A DNA stretch of 64,000 bases from Poindextera sp965277425 (lineage in GTDB: Bacteria > Pseudomonadota > Alphaproteobacteria > Caulobacterales > Caulobacteraceae), in NCBI GenBank assembly GCA_965277425.1, contig CBDICR010000006.1:806001-870000 (forward strand), in the 5' to 3' direction. The position numbers were made by a program, and so were the translations under genes. The notes under the pieces are model-generated. The model ran no database searches and was not told where the DNA came from. It worked only from the letters and a program-made list of their open reading frames with translations. Below are positions 47,041-55,248 of the stretch, piece by piece. Position 1 is the first letter of the stretch; each line of letters opens with the position of its first letter.

Positions 47041-47376
47041 ATGAGCACCGTTACGGTCACCGACGAGTCCTTCGAGCAGGACGTGCTGAAGGCCGGCAAG
47101 CCGGTTCTGGTCGATTTCTGGGCCGAATGGTGCGGCCCTTGTAAGCAGATCGCGCCGGCGCTGGAGCAGATCGCCGAGGAACTGCACGATCAGGTCACCA
47201 TCGCCAAGCTGAACATCGAAGACAGCCCGACCACGCCGTCGCGCTATGGCGTGCGCGGCATCCCGACCATGATGCTGTTCAAGGACGGCCAGATGGCCTC
47301 GATGAAGGTCGGCGCCATGCCCAAGCAGAAAATCCTCGAATGGCTCAGCGAGACCGGCGTCAAGTCACCGGCCTAA
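47041..47376 (+). CDS. trxA: Thioredoxin
   Basis: Cytoplasmic disulphide reductase of 111 residues with the canonical active site WAEWCGPCKQIAP (about residue 31) and the cis-Pro loop GVRGIPTMMLFKDG. The ATG at 47041 is preferred over a TTG at 47032 (family length). It sits behind addA, as in other alphaproteobacteria, and is convergent with coq4 (10-base gap). Confidence 0.96.
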   Translation: MSTVTVTDESFEQDVLKAGKPVLVDFWAEWCGPCKQIAPALEQIAEELHDQVTIAKLNIEDSPTTPSRYGVRGIPTMMLFKDGQMASMKVGAMPKQKILEWLSETGVKSPA

Positions 47377-47386
47377 AGCCCTCGCC

Positions 47387-48154
47387 TCAGCCCTTCGGGG
47401 CCGTGTCCCGATCCTCGGCCGGGATGGCGTCGTAAAGCGTCGCCGGCGTGATGTTCAATCGCCGGCGCGCGGCGTCCAGCGGCTCGGCCATCAACTGCTC
47501 ATAGTCCTCGCCCGCCAGCCAGTGCGCGGCCTTGCCGCGTTGGTAGCCCTGCCAGATGGCGCGGATGTAGGGGTGCTTGGTCCGCCCTCGGCGGGAGCGA
47601 AGCGCCGCGCCCAGCGCGATCAACGCCCAGCCCAGACTGCCGGTCTGGGCGTAGGAGAAGGCCACCAGGCAGGCCTCGCCGAGACCGTCGCGGTGATAGC
47701 CCGACAGGATGTGCCAGATGTCGTGGCTGTCGCGCGTGCGCCGGCCGAACCAGGCATGGGGATGCGGCTGTTCGACCTTGGACTGACGCTGGCGGCTGAT
47801 CTCGGCCAGGCCGTCGGCGGAGATGTTCTCGCTGCGCACGAAGTTGCGATAGGCGCCGCCAACGGTTCCGGGGGCGAAACTGTCCAGCCAGGCGTCGTCC
47901 ATCAGCCTGGGCGCCAGCTCGACGTGCTCATAGGCCAGCCGGCCGCCGACCGGCGTCTCCAGCAGGCGGCGATAGCTCCTGGCCGTGGAATCGCCGTTCA
48001 AGGCGCCCATGATCTCGAATACCTGGCCGGTGTCTTCCTTGTCCGCCAGCAGCCGCCGCAGCGCCTTCAGCGCCACGATCCACTGCCGCCGAGGCCGCGG
48101 CGGCCGGGCGTACCCGCCTTGCGTCGGCGCGGTCATCGTTTCGGTCATGGCCAT
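47387..48154 (-). CDS. coq4: COQ4-family ubiquinone biosynthesis protein
   Basis: A 255-residue COQ4-domain protein; COQ4 is needed for ubiquinone synthesis and has been linked to ring decarboxylation/hydroxylation in eukaryotes and alphaproteobacteria. The metal motif HDxxHx11E is intact in SHDIWHILSGYHRDGLGE. The N-terminal LKALRRLLADKEDTGQVFEI and C-terminal WLAGEDYEQLMAEPLDAARR fit the family. It starts 13 bases after tetR on the same strand and is probably controlled by it. Confidence 0.88.
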   Translation of the reverse strand: MAMTETMTAPTQGGYARPPRPRRQWIVALKALRRLLADKEDTGQVFEIMGALNGDSTARSYRRLLETPVGGRLAYEHVELAPRLMDDAWLDSFAPGTVGGAYRNFVRSENISADGLAEISRQRQSKVEQPHPHAWFGRRTRDSHDIWHILSGYHRDGLGEACLVAFSYAQTGSLGWALIALGAALRSRRGRTKHPYIRAIWQGYQRGKAAHWLAGEDYEQLMAEPLDAARRRLNITPATLYDAIPAEDRDTAPKG

Positions 48155-48167
48155 CGGGCGCTTTCCT

Positions 48168-48827
48168 TCAATGGGCTCGGACAGGATGGGCGGCCGTTTC
48201 GGCCTCGAACGAGGCGCGGCCGGCTGGGGTCAGCAACGAGGCGCCGATCATGTCGAGAATGGCCCGCCCGCAAGCCTTCAGATCGACGGCTTCGCCCCAG
48301 GCGACCTGCAGGACCAGGCCCTGGAAGGTCGCGATCAGGGTGCGCGAGACCGCGTCGGCGTCGATCTCGGCGCGGATCTGGCCGGTGTGCTGGCCACGCT
48401 CGATCAAGCGGACGATCGCCTGGCGTACGGTCGACAGGCCCTCGATGGCGCTCTTGCGGATGCGCTCGTTGTGAAGCGCTTCGCCCCAGCCCTGGACGCC
48501 CACGCGGCGCATGGCGATGCGGCGCGGATCGGTCAGGCCTTCGCCATAGAGTTCGATGAGGCAGAGCAGCCCGCGGATGGGGTCCTGCTCACCCTGGGCC
48601 AGGGCGTTGATCATCGCCTCGCCCTGATGGCGCTCGTCCGCCAGCGCCACGACGATGTCGTCCTTGTTGGCGAAGTAGAGATAGAGCGTGCCCTGGCTGA
48701 CGCCCGATTCACGCACGATGTCGGCGGTGGTGGTGGTGTGGAAGCCGTCGCGCGAAAAGCAGCGCAAGGCCGCGTCCAGGATCTCCTGGCGGCGCGTCTC
48801 TCGCTTGGCTTGGCTGATCTTCGGCAC
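48168..48827 (-). CDS. TetR-family transcriptional regulator
   Basis: Dimeric repressor of 219 residues. The N-terminal helix-turn-helix is clear (RQEILDAALRCFSRDGFHTT, then ADIVRESGVSQGTLYLYFAN, about residues 14-60). The C-terminal ligand domain (about 80-200) resembles AcrR/BetI-type regulators. It probably represses itself and the downstream coq4 through the inverted repeat 17 bases upstream of its ATG. Ligand unknown. Confidence 0.9.
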   Translation of the reverse strand: MPKISQAKRETRRQEILDAALRCFSRDGFHTTTTADIVRESGVSQGTLYLYFANKDDIVVALADERHQGEAMINALAQGEQDPIRGLLCLIELYGEGLTDPRRIAMRRVGVQGWGEALHNERIRKSAIEGLSTVRQAIVRLIERGQHTGQIRAEIDADAVSRTLIATFQGLVLQVAWGEAVDLKACGRAILDMIGASLLTPAGRASFEAETAAHPVRAH

Positions 48828-48843
48828 GGGCGCCTACATAAAA

Positions 48844-48857
48844 ACTGACTGGTCAGT
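48844..48857. promoter_or_regulatory. Probable TetR operator upstream of tetR-coq4
   Basis: The perfect inverted repeat ACTGAC-TG-GTCAGT lies 17-30 bases upstream of the tetR start, the normal place and form for a TetR-family operator in an autoregulated promoter. Confidence 0.7.
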
Positions 48858-49005
48858 CGTTATTACGCAAGGTTCGATCAGCCGTCAACCCCGAAACGCC
48901 GCGCGACGAGGCCTTGAGATGAACCTGGTCAACGGATTTATGGCGAGCGATGGGCGAACGTCCGCCGCCCACCTGGTCGCGATGTTCGCGAAGGCGGCGC
49001 GCCGC

Positions 49006-49215
49006 CTAATCGGCGGCCGAGGTCCGATCGGACTGGATCGAGGCCAGCGTCGGCTGAACGGCCGGCGCTTCAGGCTGGTCCTTCATGCCCTTGCGAAAGG
49101 CTTTGACGCCCTCGGCGGCGTCGCCCATGAGGCCGGACAGCTTGCCGCCGCCGCCGAACAGCAGAGCCGCGGCGGCGGCGATGATGATCCAATGAATGGG
49201 GCTCAGGCCGCCCAT
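49006..49215 (-). CDS. tatA: Diverged TatA-like twin-arginine translocase subunit
   Basis: A 69-residue TatA-type protein: a short N-terminal membrane helix (IHWIIIAAAAALLFGGGGKL, about residues 7-26), hinge, then the amphipathic helix SGLMGDAAEGVKAFRKGMKD and an unstructured tail. The usual FGxGK-type hinge is changed to FGGGGKL. tatB and tatC are absent nearby, so this looks like an accessory TatA. It lies 37 bases downstream of a Tat-exported ferritin-like gene on the same strand, in the same transcription unit. Confidence 0.85.
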   Translation of the reverse strand: MGGLSPIHWIIIAAAAALLFGGGGKLSGLMGDAAEGVKAFRKGMKDQPEAPAVQPTLASIQSDRTSAAD

Positions 49216-49252
49216 GACGGGTTGCTCCTCGGGGTTTAGGGGGCGTGGACGT

Positions 49253-50128
49253 TCAGGTGGACTGGATTTTTCCGTTCAGACCATCCGGGAAGAAGCCGCC
49301 CTGGGTGACGCCAGCGGCGCCGTTGGCCAGCACGATATTCAAGACGTGTTGGGGGGTGCGGCTGTAGGCGACGCCATTCTCGTTCGCCGGCACGATGTTG
49401 GGATGGCCGTCCCGAACGATCCCCTGGTCATGATCCTCGCCGCCGCTCAGCGTGTCGCGCACCTTCGAGATGCGTGCGGCCGCATCCTGGGAGGCCGCGC
49501 CCATCTTATAGAGCACGGTGCGGATGCAGCCGGCGTGATAGCCTTCGATGGCCTCGATCCCGGCCGCCGCCTCCAGGTACTTCTTGTTTCTGATCAGCGG
49601 CGCGGCGCCCTTATAGGCGCTCACGCCGACGTCTTCGAACAAATAGGCGGCGGTGAAGAAGCTGGTCTCGTCAGCGAAGGGATCGAAACTACCCAGGCCG
49701 GCCGCTTGCGCCACCGCCGCGAAGCCGGCGTTGAAATCGATTGTCGGGCGCTGGACGGCGCCGCCGGCGAGCGCGGTGCGCAGGAAATTGACGTGGGCCA
49801 GTTCGTTGCGCGCCACCCCATCGAGGAAGGAGCGATGGATCGGGTTGGAGAAGTTGACCTGACGGCCGCCGCGCACCTGGCCGCCGAGGCTGCTTCCCGC
49901 CGCCTGGTCAAGGCCCTGGCCGGTGACGCCGCGAAGATAGAATTCGCTTTCGAGATATTCGAGGTTCAGGGCGAAATTCAAGATGTCCGCATCATCCAGG
50001 CCGGACATCTGCGCATGAGCCTGGGTGGCGGCGCTGGCGGCCATGACGACGCCGGCGGCGGCGACGGCCTTGGTCATGCCGCCCGAAAACAGCGACCGGC
50101 GGCTGACTTGAGTGTCTTGGGTATTCAT
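49253..50128 (-). CDS. Tat-exported ferritin-like (Ferritin_2/PCC13-62-type) protein 1
   Basis: A 291-residue exported four-helix-bundle protein. The Tat signal VSRRSLFSGGMTKAVAAAG ends near AHAQM. The likely di-iron ligands are conserved: Glu in LNFALNLEYLESEFY, Glu-x-x-His in VARNELAHVNFL, Glu in LFEDVGVSAY and Glu-x-x-His in AIEGYHAGCIR. The C-terminus carries the block RTPQHVLNIV ... GGFFPDGLNG, shared with its two paralogues. Relatives include plant desiccation-related PCC13-62 proteins; the activity is unproven. It follows paralogue 2 after 51 bases; a GGAGA site precedes the ATG. Confidence 0.88.
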   Translation of the reverse strand: MNTQDTQVSRRSLFSGGMTKAVAAAGVVMAASAATQAHAQMSGLDDADILNFALNLEYLESEFYLRGVTGQGLDQAAGSSLGGQVRGGRQVNFSNPIHRSFLDGVARNELAHVNFLRTALAGGAVQRPTIDFNAGFAAVAQAAGLGSFDPFADETSFFTAAYLFEDVGVSAYKGAAPLIRNKKYLEAAAGIEAIEGYHAGCIRTVLYKMGAASQDAAARISKVRDTLSGGEDHDQGIVRDGHPNIVPANENGVAYSRTPQHVLNIVLANGAAGVTQGGFFPDGLNGKIQST

Positions 50129-50179
50129 CTGTTGTCTCCGGGAGACTTGAGGTCGGGAAAAAGGGTCGCCAAGTCGGCG

Positions 50180-51085
50180 TCAGGTGTGATGGACGATGCC
50201 CCTGACGCCGTTCGGGAAGAAGCCGCCCCGCCCGACGCCCGCGTCGGCGCTCAGATAGACGACATTGAGCACCTGTTCGGGGGTGCGATCGAAAGCGACG
50301 CCATTGGGGTCTGACGGCGCGATGATGTAGCGGCCGTTATCGACGGTGACGCCCTGCTCCTTGGTGGCGGGGCCGTCCAAGGCGTCGCGCGCCGCGGAGA
50401 TGGCGTTGGCGCCGTGGATGACGGCGTCGCCGCTCTCGGCGATCTGTGTACGGATCAGTGCACCGTGGTAGGCTTCGACAGCCAGGATGCCGGCGGCGGC
50501 CTCCAGCCCATCCCCGCCGGAGAGAAGCTTGGCCGCACCGTGATAGGCGGTGACGCCGACGTCCTCGAACAGGAAGGCGCCGAGCAGGAACGAGTTCTCG
50601 TCGGCGAACGGATCGAAACTGTCGCCGAGTCCGGCCGCTTGGCCGGCGGCGCGGAAGGATCCCTGAAGATCGATAGCCGGCCGGCCCATTTCAACGAGCG
50701 GTGATCCCTTGATGGCGCCGCGCAGGAAACGGACGTGGTTCAGCTCGTCATTGGCGATCTCAGCCATGAACTCGCGAATATAGGGGGTCTGGAAGTTCAC
50801 CTGCCGCCCGCCGATCACATCGCCCGGACTGGGGCCGACATGTTCGTCGGGAACGCCGACGCCATTGACGCCGCGCAAATAATACTCGGCCTCCAGATAC
50901 TCCAGGTTCAGGGCGAAGTTGAACACCACCGGGTCGGTAAGCGGCTGCGGCGTCAGCGAGATGCCGAGGGCCTGCGGCACGATGCTGGCGCAACCGGCGC
51001 TGGTCATCCCAGCCGCGACGGCCGTGGCCATGAGCGCGCGGTTCATATGACGCCGGCTCAACAACGACAATGAAGATAGCATCAT
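50180..51085 (-). CDS. Tat-exported ferritin-like protein 2
   Basis: A 301-residue paralogue of the genes at 49253 and 60252. The Tat-like signal LSRRHMNRALMATAVAAGM runs into TSAGC, a possible lipobox, so it may be a membrane-tethered lipoprotein. Di-iron ligand motifs: LNLEYLEAEYY, ANDELNHVRFL, LFEDVGVTAYHGA and AVEAYHGALIR. The C-terminal block is RTPEQVLNVVYL ... GGFFPNGVRG. First gene of a unit ferritin 2-ferritin 1-tatA; a promoter with upstream boxes lies 106-202 bases before its ATG. Confidence 0.88.
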   Translation of the reverse strand: MMLSSLSLLSRRHMNRALMATAVAAGMTSAGCASIVPQALGISLTPQPLTDPVVFNFALNLEYLEAEYYLRGVNGVGVPDEHVGPSPGDVIGGRQVNFQTPYIREFMAEIANDELNHVRFLRGAIKGSPLVEMGRPAIDLQGSFRAAGQAAGLGDSFDPFADENSFLLGAFLFEDVGVTAYHGAAKLLSGGDGLEAAAGILAVEAYHGALIRTQIAESGDAVIHGANAISAARDALDGPATKEQGVTVDNGRYIIAPSDPNGVAFDRTPEQVLNVVYLSADAGVGRGGFFPNGVRGIVHHT

Positions 51086-51190
51086 TAGGTCCCTTCAAAC
51101 ATCATAGACCGGCGCCCAAAAGCACAGATTTGGCTCATGGGCAGGATCGGCTGTCGCGGCGTCGGTTATCTAGGCGCCGTCAAAATTAGA

Positions 51191-51215
51191 AACTAATAAA
51201 TGGCCGATCAGTTCC
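51191..51215 (-). promoter_or_regulatory. Putative EcfG/SigT-like promoter of the ferritin 2-ferritin 1-tatA unit
   Basis: Read on the minus strand, GGAAC (51215-51211) is followed by 16 bases and AGTT (51194-51191). This is one mismatch from the alphaproteobacterial general-stress promoter GGAAC-N16/17-CGTT. The first ten bases, GGAACTGATC, are identical to those of the ferritin 3 promoter at 61386. It lies about 106 bases upstream of the ferritin 2 ATG. Confidence 0.55.
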
Positions 51216-51241
51216 ATTCTATCCTTTAGATTAACCCGTAA

Positions 51242-51253
51242 TAACAAATGTTA
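51242..51253. promoter_or_regulatory. Inverted-repeat box TAACA-N2-TGTTA (copy a, upstream of ferritin 2)
   Basis: The sequence TAACAAATGTTA, an inverted repeat with a 2-base spacer, begins 27 bases upstream of the GGAAC element. It matches the boxes at 61411 and 61435 and is a candidate activator site. Confidence 0.55.
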
Positions 51254-51275
51254 ATTTCACTAAACTTATATATAC

Positions 51276-51287
51276 TAATAAATGTTA
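51276..51287. promoter_or_regulatory. Degenerate inverted-repeat box (copy b, upstream of ferritin 2)
   Basis: TAATAAATGTTA, one base different from the copy at 51242, gives this promoter two boxes like the ferritin 3/Nramp region. It lies in a short AT-rich island of otherwise GC-rich DNA. Confidence 0.45.
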
Positions 51288-51462
51288 GGCTGGGGACAGG
51301 AGAGCAGATGCGTATCGCAAGGTATTCGGGGCCTATGAAGCCGCCCCTCGAAAAGGGGGTCGCCTGCAGGCGATGGCAGCAGCTTCCGCGAAATCGCGAA
51401 CGGCGGCGGTCGCGGCGAACTGGGCAGGTCCGGCGTGCGCCCGGCAGGGCGGTTTCGAGGCC
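51288..51462. other. Intergenic stretch behind virB11 with several short palindromes
   Basis: No coding region is supported between the ferritin 2 promoter boxes and the virB11 stop. Short dyads include CCCCTCGAAAAGGGG near 51344, TCGCCTGCAGGCGA at 51360-51373 and CGCGAAATCGCG near 51390. They may help terminate the virB transcript, but none has a T tract. Confidence 0.35.
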
Positions 51463-52464
51463 CTATGTCGAGCGGGTGGTGAACGCCACTTCCGAGACGA
51501 GGCGACGCCCGGCGCTGCGAGTGAGTTGGACGGCGATGTCCACCACGCCGCCCACGTACTCGATGATCTCGCCCCGGCCGAGGTTGGCGCCGCCTTGCAG
51601 GACCATCAGGGCGATCTGGTCCACGGCCGCGCGCGGACTGTCGGCGTGCACCGTCGTGATCGACCCGGGATGGCCGGAATTCACCGCGCGCAAAAAGCTG
51701 TAGGCTTCGGCGCCGCGAAGCTCGCCCAGAATGATCCGGTCCGGGCGCATGCGCAGCGAGGCCTGCAGCAGGTCCTCGACGGTGATGCTGGTCTCGCCGA
51801 GGGAGCCGCGCACGGAGACAAGTCCGACCGCGTTGGCGTGTTCCAACCGCACCTCGGGGGTGTCTTCGATGACGATCAGGCGCTCGTGCGGCGGGATTTC
51901 CTTGAGCAGGGCGTTGAGGAAGGTGGTTTTGCCGCTCGACGTGCCGCCGGAGACGATGATGTTCTTGCGAGCGCGAACGGCGATGCGCAGGAAGTCGGCG
52001 ATACGGCCTTCGTCGAGCGCCACCTGCAGCGTCAGGTCGATTTCGGACCGCTCGTCTATGCTCACCCGGCGGGCGTGTTCGAACGCCCCGGACACCGCGT
52101 AGTCGTCCAGGCTGAGGTCGCTGACCACGTGCTTGCGGATGGCGATCGTCATGCACCCTCGGGTCGCGGGCGGGGCGATAATCTGTACACGGGCGCCATT
52201 GGGGAGGGTGGCGCTGAGCAGCGGATGCTCGCGATTGACGCCCTGGTGCGCGGCGGCGGCGATCTGGGTCGCCAGCCGCCACAGCGCGGTCTCGGTCAGT
52301 TCGGGCGCGGCATGGCGGCGCGCCTCGCCGCCCAGGCACTCGATCCAGACCTCGCCGGGGGCGTTGATCAGGATGTCGGTGACATCCGGCTGCTCGAGCC
52401 AGACGGCCAGGGGACGCAGATAGGCGTCCAGATAGATGCCGAGGCCGGTGTTGGGCGCGTTCAC
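51463..52464 (-). CDS. virB11: T4SS ATPase VirB11
   Basis: Hexameric ring ATPase at the base of a VirB-type secretion system, 333 residues. The N-terminal domain has VTDILINAPGEVWIE. Walker A is GGTSSGKTTFLNALLKE (near residue 175), the Asp box is in LIVIEDTPEVRL, Walker B in RPDRIILGELRGAEAYSFL, and the His box in GHPGSITTVHADS. It is the last gene of the virB operon and overlaps virB10 by 4 bases. It belongs with the T4SS rather than the Tad locus by context and by the TSSGK P-loop. Confidence 0.94.
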   Translation of the reverse strand: MNAPNTGLGIYLDAYLRPLAVWLEQPDVTDILINAPGEVWIECLGGEARRHAAPELTETALWRLATQIAAAAHQGVNREHPLLSATLPNGARVQIIAPPATRGCMTIAIRKHVVSDLSLDDYAVSGAFEHARRVSIDERSEIDLTLQVALDEGRIADFLRIAVRARKNIIVSGGTSSGKTTFLNALLKEIPPHERLIVIEDTPEVRLEHANAVGLVSVRGSLGETSITVEDLLQASLRMRPDRIILGELRGAEAYSFLRAVNSGHPGSITTVHADSPRAAVDQIALMVLQGGANLGRGEIIEYVGGVVDIAVQLTRSAGRRLVSEVAFTTRST

Positions 52465-53648
52465 TCGTCGTGCCCTTCGACGGAGGAGAAGTCGAGATCG
52501 CGCGCGACGAAGATACGAATCGGCGTGCCCTGCGGCACCTTGATGGTCGGCGAGATGTTGAGCGGGGCGAAGGCCGAGGCCGACGAGGCCAGGCTGGTCG
52601 CATCCTGCGATGAGCCGATCACCACCTCGGTGCTGGGCGTGCCGGCCAGCTTGGTCACCCCGGCGTCGATGACGGACAACAGGATCGCTCCGCCGAAACG
52701 TTCGAGAAAGTGGCGATCGACCGACCCGGCCACGCCGGCGCGCCCAAGCGGGTCGGTGACCGGCGAGCCGATCTGGATCGACACGCCGTCCGGCCGCAAC
52801 ACCCGCGTCCAGATGACGAAGGCGCGCGACTGACCCAGGGCCGCGGCGCTGCGGTACTCGCCGATCACCCGGCTGCCGCGCGGAATGAGCACCGAGGAGC
52901 CGTCGAAGCTGCGCACGTCGCGGCTGACGACCGCGCGGGCGAAACCGGGCAGGTCCGAGTTCAGCGCCGTCTCGAGCACACCGGGGATCGTCGCGCCCTG
53001 GGCGACCACCTCGCTTCGGTTGTGCAGCACCGTGGCGCGGGCATGGTCGGGTTCGGAGCCTTCGACCCGGGCCGCAAACTGCTCGTCGCCGTTCAGGCCG
53101 CCCGGCGACGTAGCGCCCGGCGTCCCGTCCTTGTCGGCGTGGGCGGCGCCCGCGGCCCCAGGCGCTCCAGGCGTTGCGGCGGGGCTCGCCGCCGTATCGG
53201 GCTCGGCCAGGTCAACGACCAGCACAGGGCTGCGCGCGGCTGGGGGGGCGGCGACCGGCGCGGGAAGGGGCGGCGGCAGGCTCATCGGCGCCGGCGGCGG
53301 CGGCATCGGCGGCGGCGGGAGCGTCGGCGAGACGCCGCGGCTGGCCGCCTCCATGCTGGCCAATTCCGCCGGGGCCGGCGGCGGCGGGGCGATGGCGGCG
53401 CTGGAGCCGTTGGCCAGGCCGGCCGCGCCGAGATCGCTCGGCGCGTGGGTGCGATGGCTGCTGAGCCAAAGGAAGGCGAGAACGCCCAACAGCGCCGCGC
53501 CGCCGCCGACCAGCCAAAGACCGGCGTTGTTTTCGCGGCCCGCCACGGCGGTGCGCAGTTCTCCGCCGGAATCCACCGTCGGCGCCTCGCTGTTCGGCTC
53601 TGGCCTGGGATCGCTGGCCTCTGGCCGGTTGGTATTCAGGTTGGCCAT
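52461..53648 (-). CDS. virB10: T4SS core protein VirB10
   Basis: Inner-to-outer-membrane spanning core component, 395 residues. One membrane helix (LWLVGGGAALLGVLAFLWL, about 43-61) is followed by a long proline/alanine-rich periplasmic spacer (about 85-170). The TrbI/VirB10 domain has VLETALNSDLPGFARAVVSR, SVLIPRGSRVIGEY, and the end QGTPIRIFVARDLDFS. Start and end overlap or abut virB9 and virB11. Confidence 0.93.
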   Translation of the reverse strand: MANLNTNRPEASDPRPEPNSEAPTVDSGGELRTAVAGRENNAGLWLVGGGAALLGVLAFLWLSSHRTHAPSDLGAAGLANGSSAAIAPPPPAPAELASMEAASRGVSPTLPPPPMPPPPAPMSLPPPLPAPVAAPPAARSPVLVVDLAEPDTAASPAATPGAPGAAGAAHADKDGTPGATSPGGLNGDEQFAARVEGSEPDHARATVLHNRSEVVAQGATIPGVLETALNSDLPGFARAVVSRDVRSFDGSSVLIPRGSRVIGEYRSAAALGQSRAFVIWTRVLRPDGVSIQIGSPVTDPLGRAGVAGSVDRHFLERFGGAILLSVIDAGVTKLAGTPSTEVVIGSSQDATSLASSASAFAPLNISPTIKVPQGTPIRIFVARDLDFSSVEGHDE

Positions 53649-53653
53649 CTGGA

Positions 53654-54463
53654 CTATCTCTCGGCGTGGGCGGCGTCGCGCGCCGTCCTGGCGTCATGCG
53701 GCCGGGGGGCCAGATCGCCCGGCGACGGTTCGCGCCAGCCGTCGTTGATCACGGTCGTGACCTCCTTGCCGTCCCGCAACTGGAAGCGCGGCGCGACCTG
53801 CTCGACCACCTGATAGCCGTCGCGAAAACTGTAATCGACCAGGCTCTCCGAGCCATCCTTGGCCAGCAGGAAGATCGCCGGAGTCGATCCGTTTTCCGGC
53901 CATTTGAAATAGGTGAACTGCCCGTCGTCGAACACCAGCGACGGCAAGAGGGCGCGTGAGCCGGTATAGGTATAGGCCCGGTTTCGCTGCTCCGGCGGCG
54001 GCGGCGGAGGCGGCGGCGGCGAGACCACCACCGGCGGTTCTGGCGGATAGGTGAAGCGCACCACATAGGTCATCCCGCTCGCATCGGCCTGCTGGCGCGA
54101 ATTGGCGTCCAGCTCGAACAGATAGCTGCGGCGGTCGGTGATCACGGTCATGTTGGTGCGCCCAGCATGCTCGATCGGCTTTATGAACAGCAGGTTGGCG
54201 CCCTTGTTGGGGGTCACCTGCCAGGTCTCGCCGTCGCCGATCGCCACGTTTTCGATGCGCTCGTCGGCGCCGAACTGGATCATCAGCTGATAGCCGAAAT
54301 AGGCGTCGATCCGCACGACGCGATCGGGGTCGTACATCAGCGTGCGAATGCGGGCGTCGGTATAGTCGGCATGGATGATCGACGCGCCCGCCATGGCCGG
54401 GACCACAGCGGCGAGCAGAAGCGCGGCCAATCCTGTCGCGACGGAGAAGGCCCAGCGTTTCAC
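53654..54463 (-). CDS. virB9: T4SS core protein VirB9
   Basis: Periplasmic/outer-membrane core component, 269 residues. The signal peptide is MKRWAFSVATGLAALLLAAV, cleaved near AGA. The N-terminal domain has DADYTDARIRTL-type strands and NLLFIKPIEHAGRTNMTVIT; a nine-proline linker follows at about residues 158-166; the C-terminal VirB9 domain has FDDGQFTYFKWPENGSTPAI and VVEQVAPRFQLRDGKEVTTV. The start is a GTG overlapping the virB8 stop (GTGA); the longer open frame to 54850 is a shadow of virB8. Confidence 0.92.
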   Translation of the reverse strand: MKRWAFSVATGLAALLLAAVVPAMAGASIIHADYTDARIRTLMYDPDRVVRIDAYFGYQLMIQFGADERIENVAIGDGETWQVTPNKGANLLFIKPIEHAGRTNMTVITDRRSYLFELDANSRQQADASGMTYVVRFTYPPEPPVVVSPPPPPPPPPEQRNRAYTYTGSRALLPSLVFDDGQFTYFKWPENGSTPAIFLLAKDGSESLVDYSFRDGYQVVEQVAPRFQLRDGKEVTTVINDGWREPSPGDLAPRPHDARTARDAAHAER

Positions 54464-55248
54464 GGCGCCGTCCCCCCTGGGGTCGAGGGCGACGGACCGG
54501 GAACCGCGCCCGGCAGGGCCACGGTGGACGGGGCCAAGGTCTCGGCGTCGCGCCGATAGCGCGTGACCTGGAAGCCCAGCGGATTGAGGAAACGGTCGCC
54601 CATGTTCATCGGCGCATTGCTGTAGCGGAAGGCCAGCGCCGCGACCCAGGCCTGCTGCGACCCGTTGGTCGATCCGGCGTCGCGGCGGGTGGTGTCGAAC
54701 CGAACCAGCGCCGTTGTCGGGGACAGGATCGACACGCTCTCGATCGTCGTTGAGACCACCGTCGTCGGCGAGTAGAGATTGAGCGGGCTGTCCGGCGTCG
54801 TCTTCTGCATCAGGTGCTGATACTGGTCGCGCGCGTCGCCGGCCGACCACAGCATCACCTTGTGATATTCCTCACTCAGGTCCGTGGCGTCGAAGGTTTC
54901 ATGGGCGATGACGTACTGAACCAGGAACGACTGGGTTACGGCCTGGTCCTGCGACAGGCCGCCCGGCTTCAGCCCGCTGACGGTCTGGACATAGCCGGTC
55001 TGCCGATCGACCGTGATCGCATAGGGCACAACGGTCTTCAGCGGGGACAGGGCCGCCAGGGCGACGGCTTCCAGCACCGCGACGATCACGGCCGCGGCGG
55101 CGACCAGCCAGGCGACGCGGCGCGAAGCGCGAAGGGCGCCGTTGACATCGGCCGACCAGGTCGCGGCTTCCTGATAATATCGGCTGCGCCCCTGATCGGA
55201 AGCGTGGCCCGATGAGGACGCCCTTGGGTTTATTGGCTGCTGGCTCAT
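54460..55248 (-). CDS. virB8: T4SS inner-membrane protein VirB8
   Basis: Bitopic assembly factor of 262 residues: cytoplasmic head (RSRYYQEAATWSADVNG), one membrane helix (VAWLVAAAAVIVAVLEAVAL, about residues 46-66), and the periplasmic NTF2-like domain (VVPYAITVDRQTGYVQTV, SFLVQYVIAHETFD, ALAFRYSNAPMNMGDRFLNP). The last motif, NPLGFQVTRY, is the VirB8 dimer-interface NPxG. Its start overlaps the virB6 stop. Confidence 0.93.
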   Translation of the reverse strand: MSQQPINPRASSSGHASDQGRSRYYQEAATWSADVNGALRASRRVAWLVAAAAVIVAVLEAVALAALSPLKTVVPYAITVDRQTGYVQTVSGLKPGGLSQDQAVTQSFLVQYVIAHETFDATDLSEEYHKVMLWSAGDARDQYQHLMQKTTPDSPLNLYSPTTVVSTTIESVSILSPTTALVRFDTTRRDAGSTNGSQQAWVAALAFRYSNAPMNMGDRFLNPLGFQVTRYRRDAETLAPSTVALPGAVPGPSPSTPGGTAP

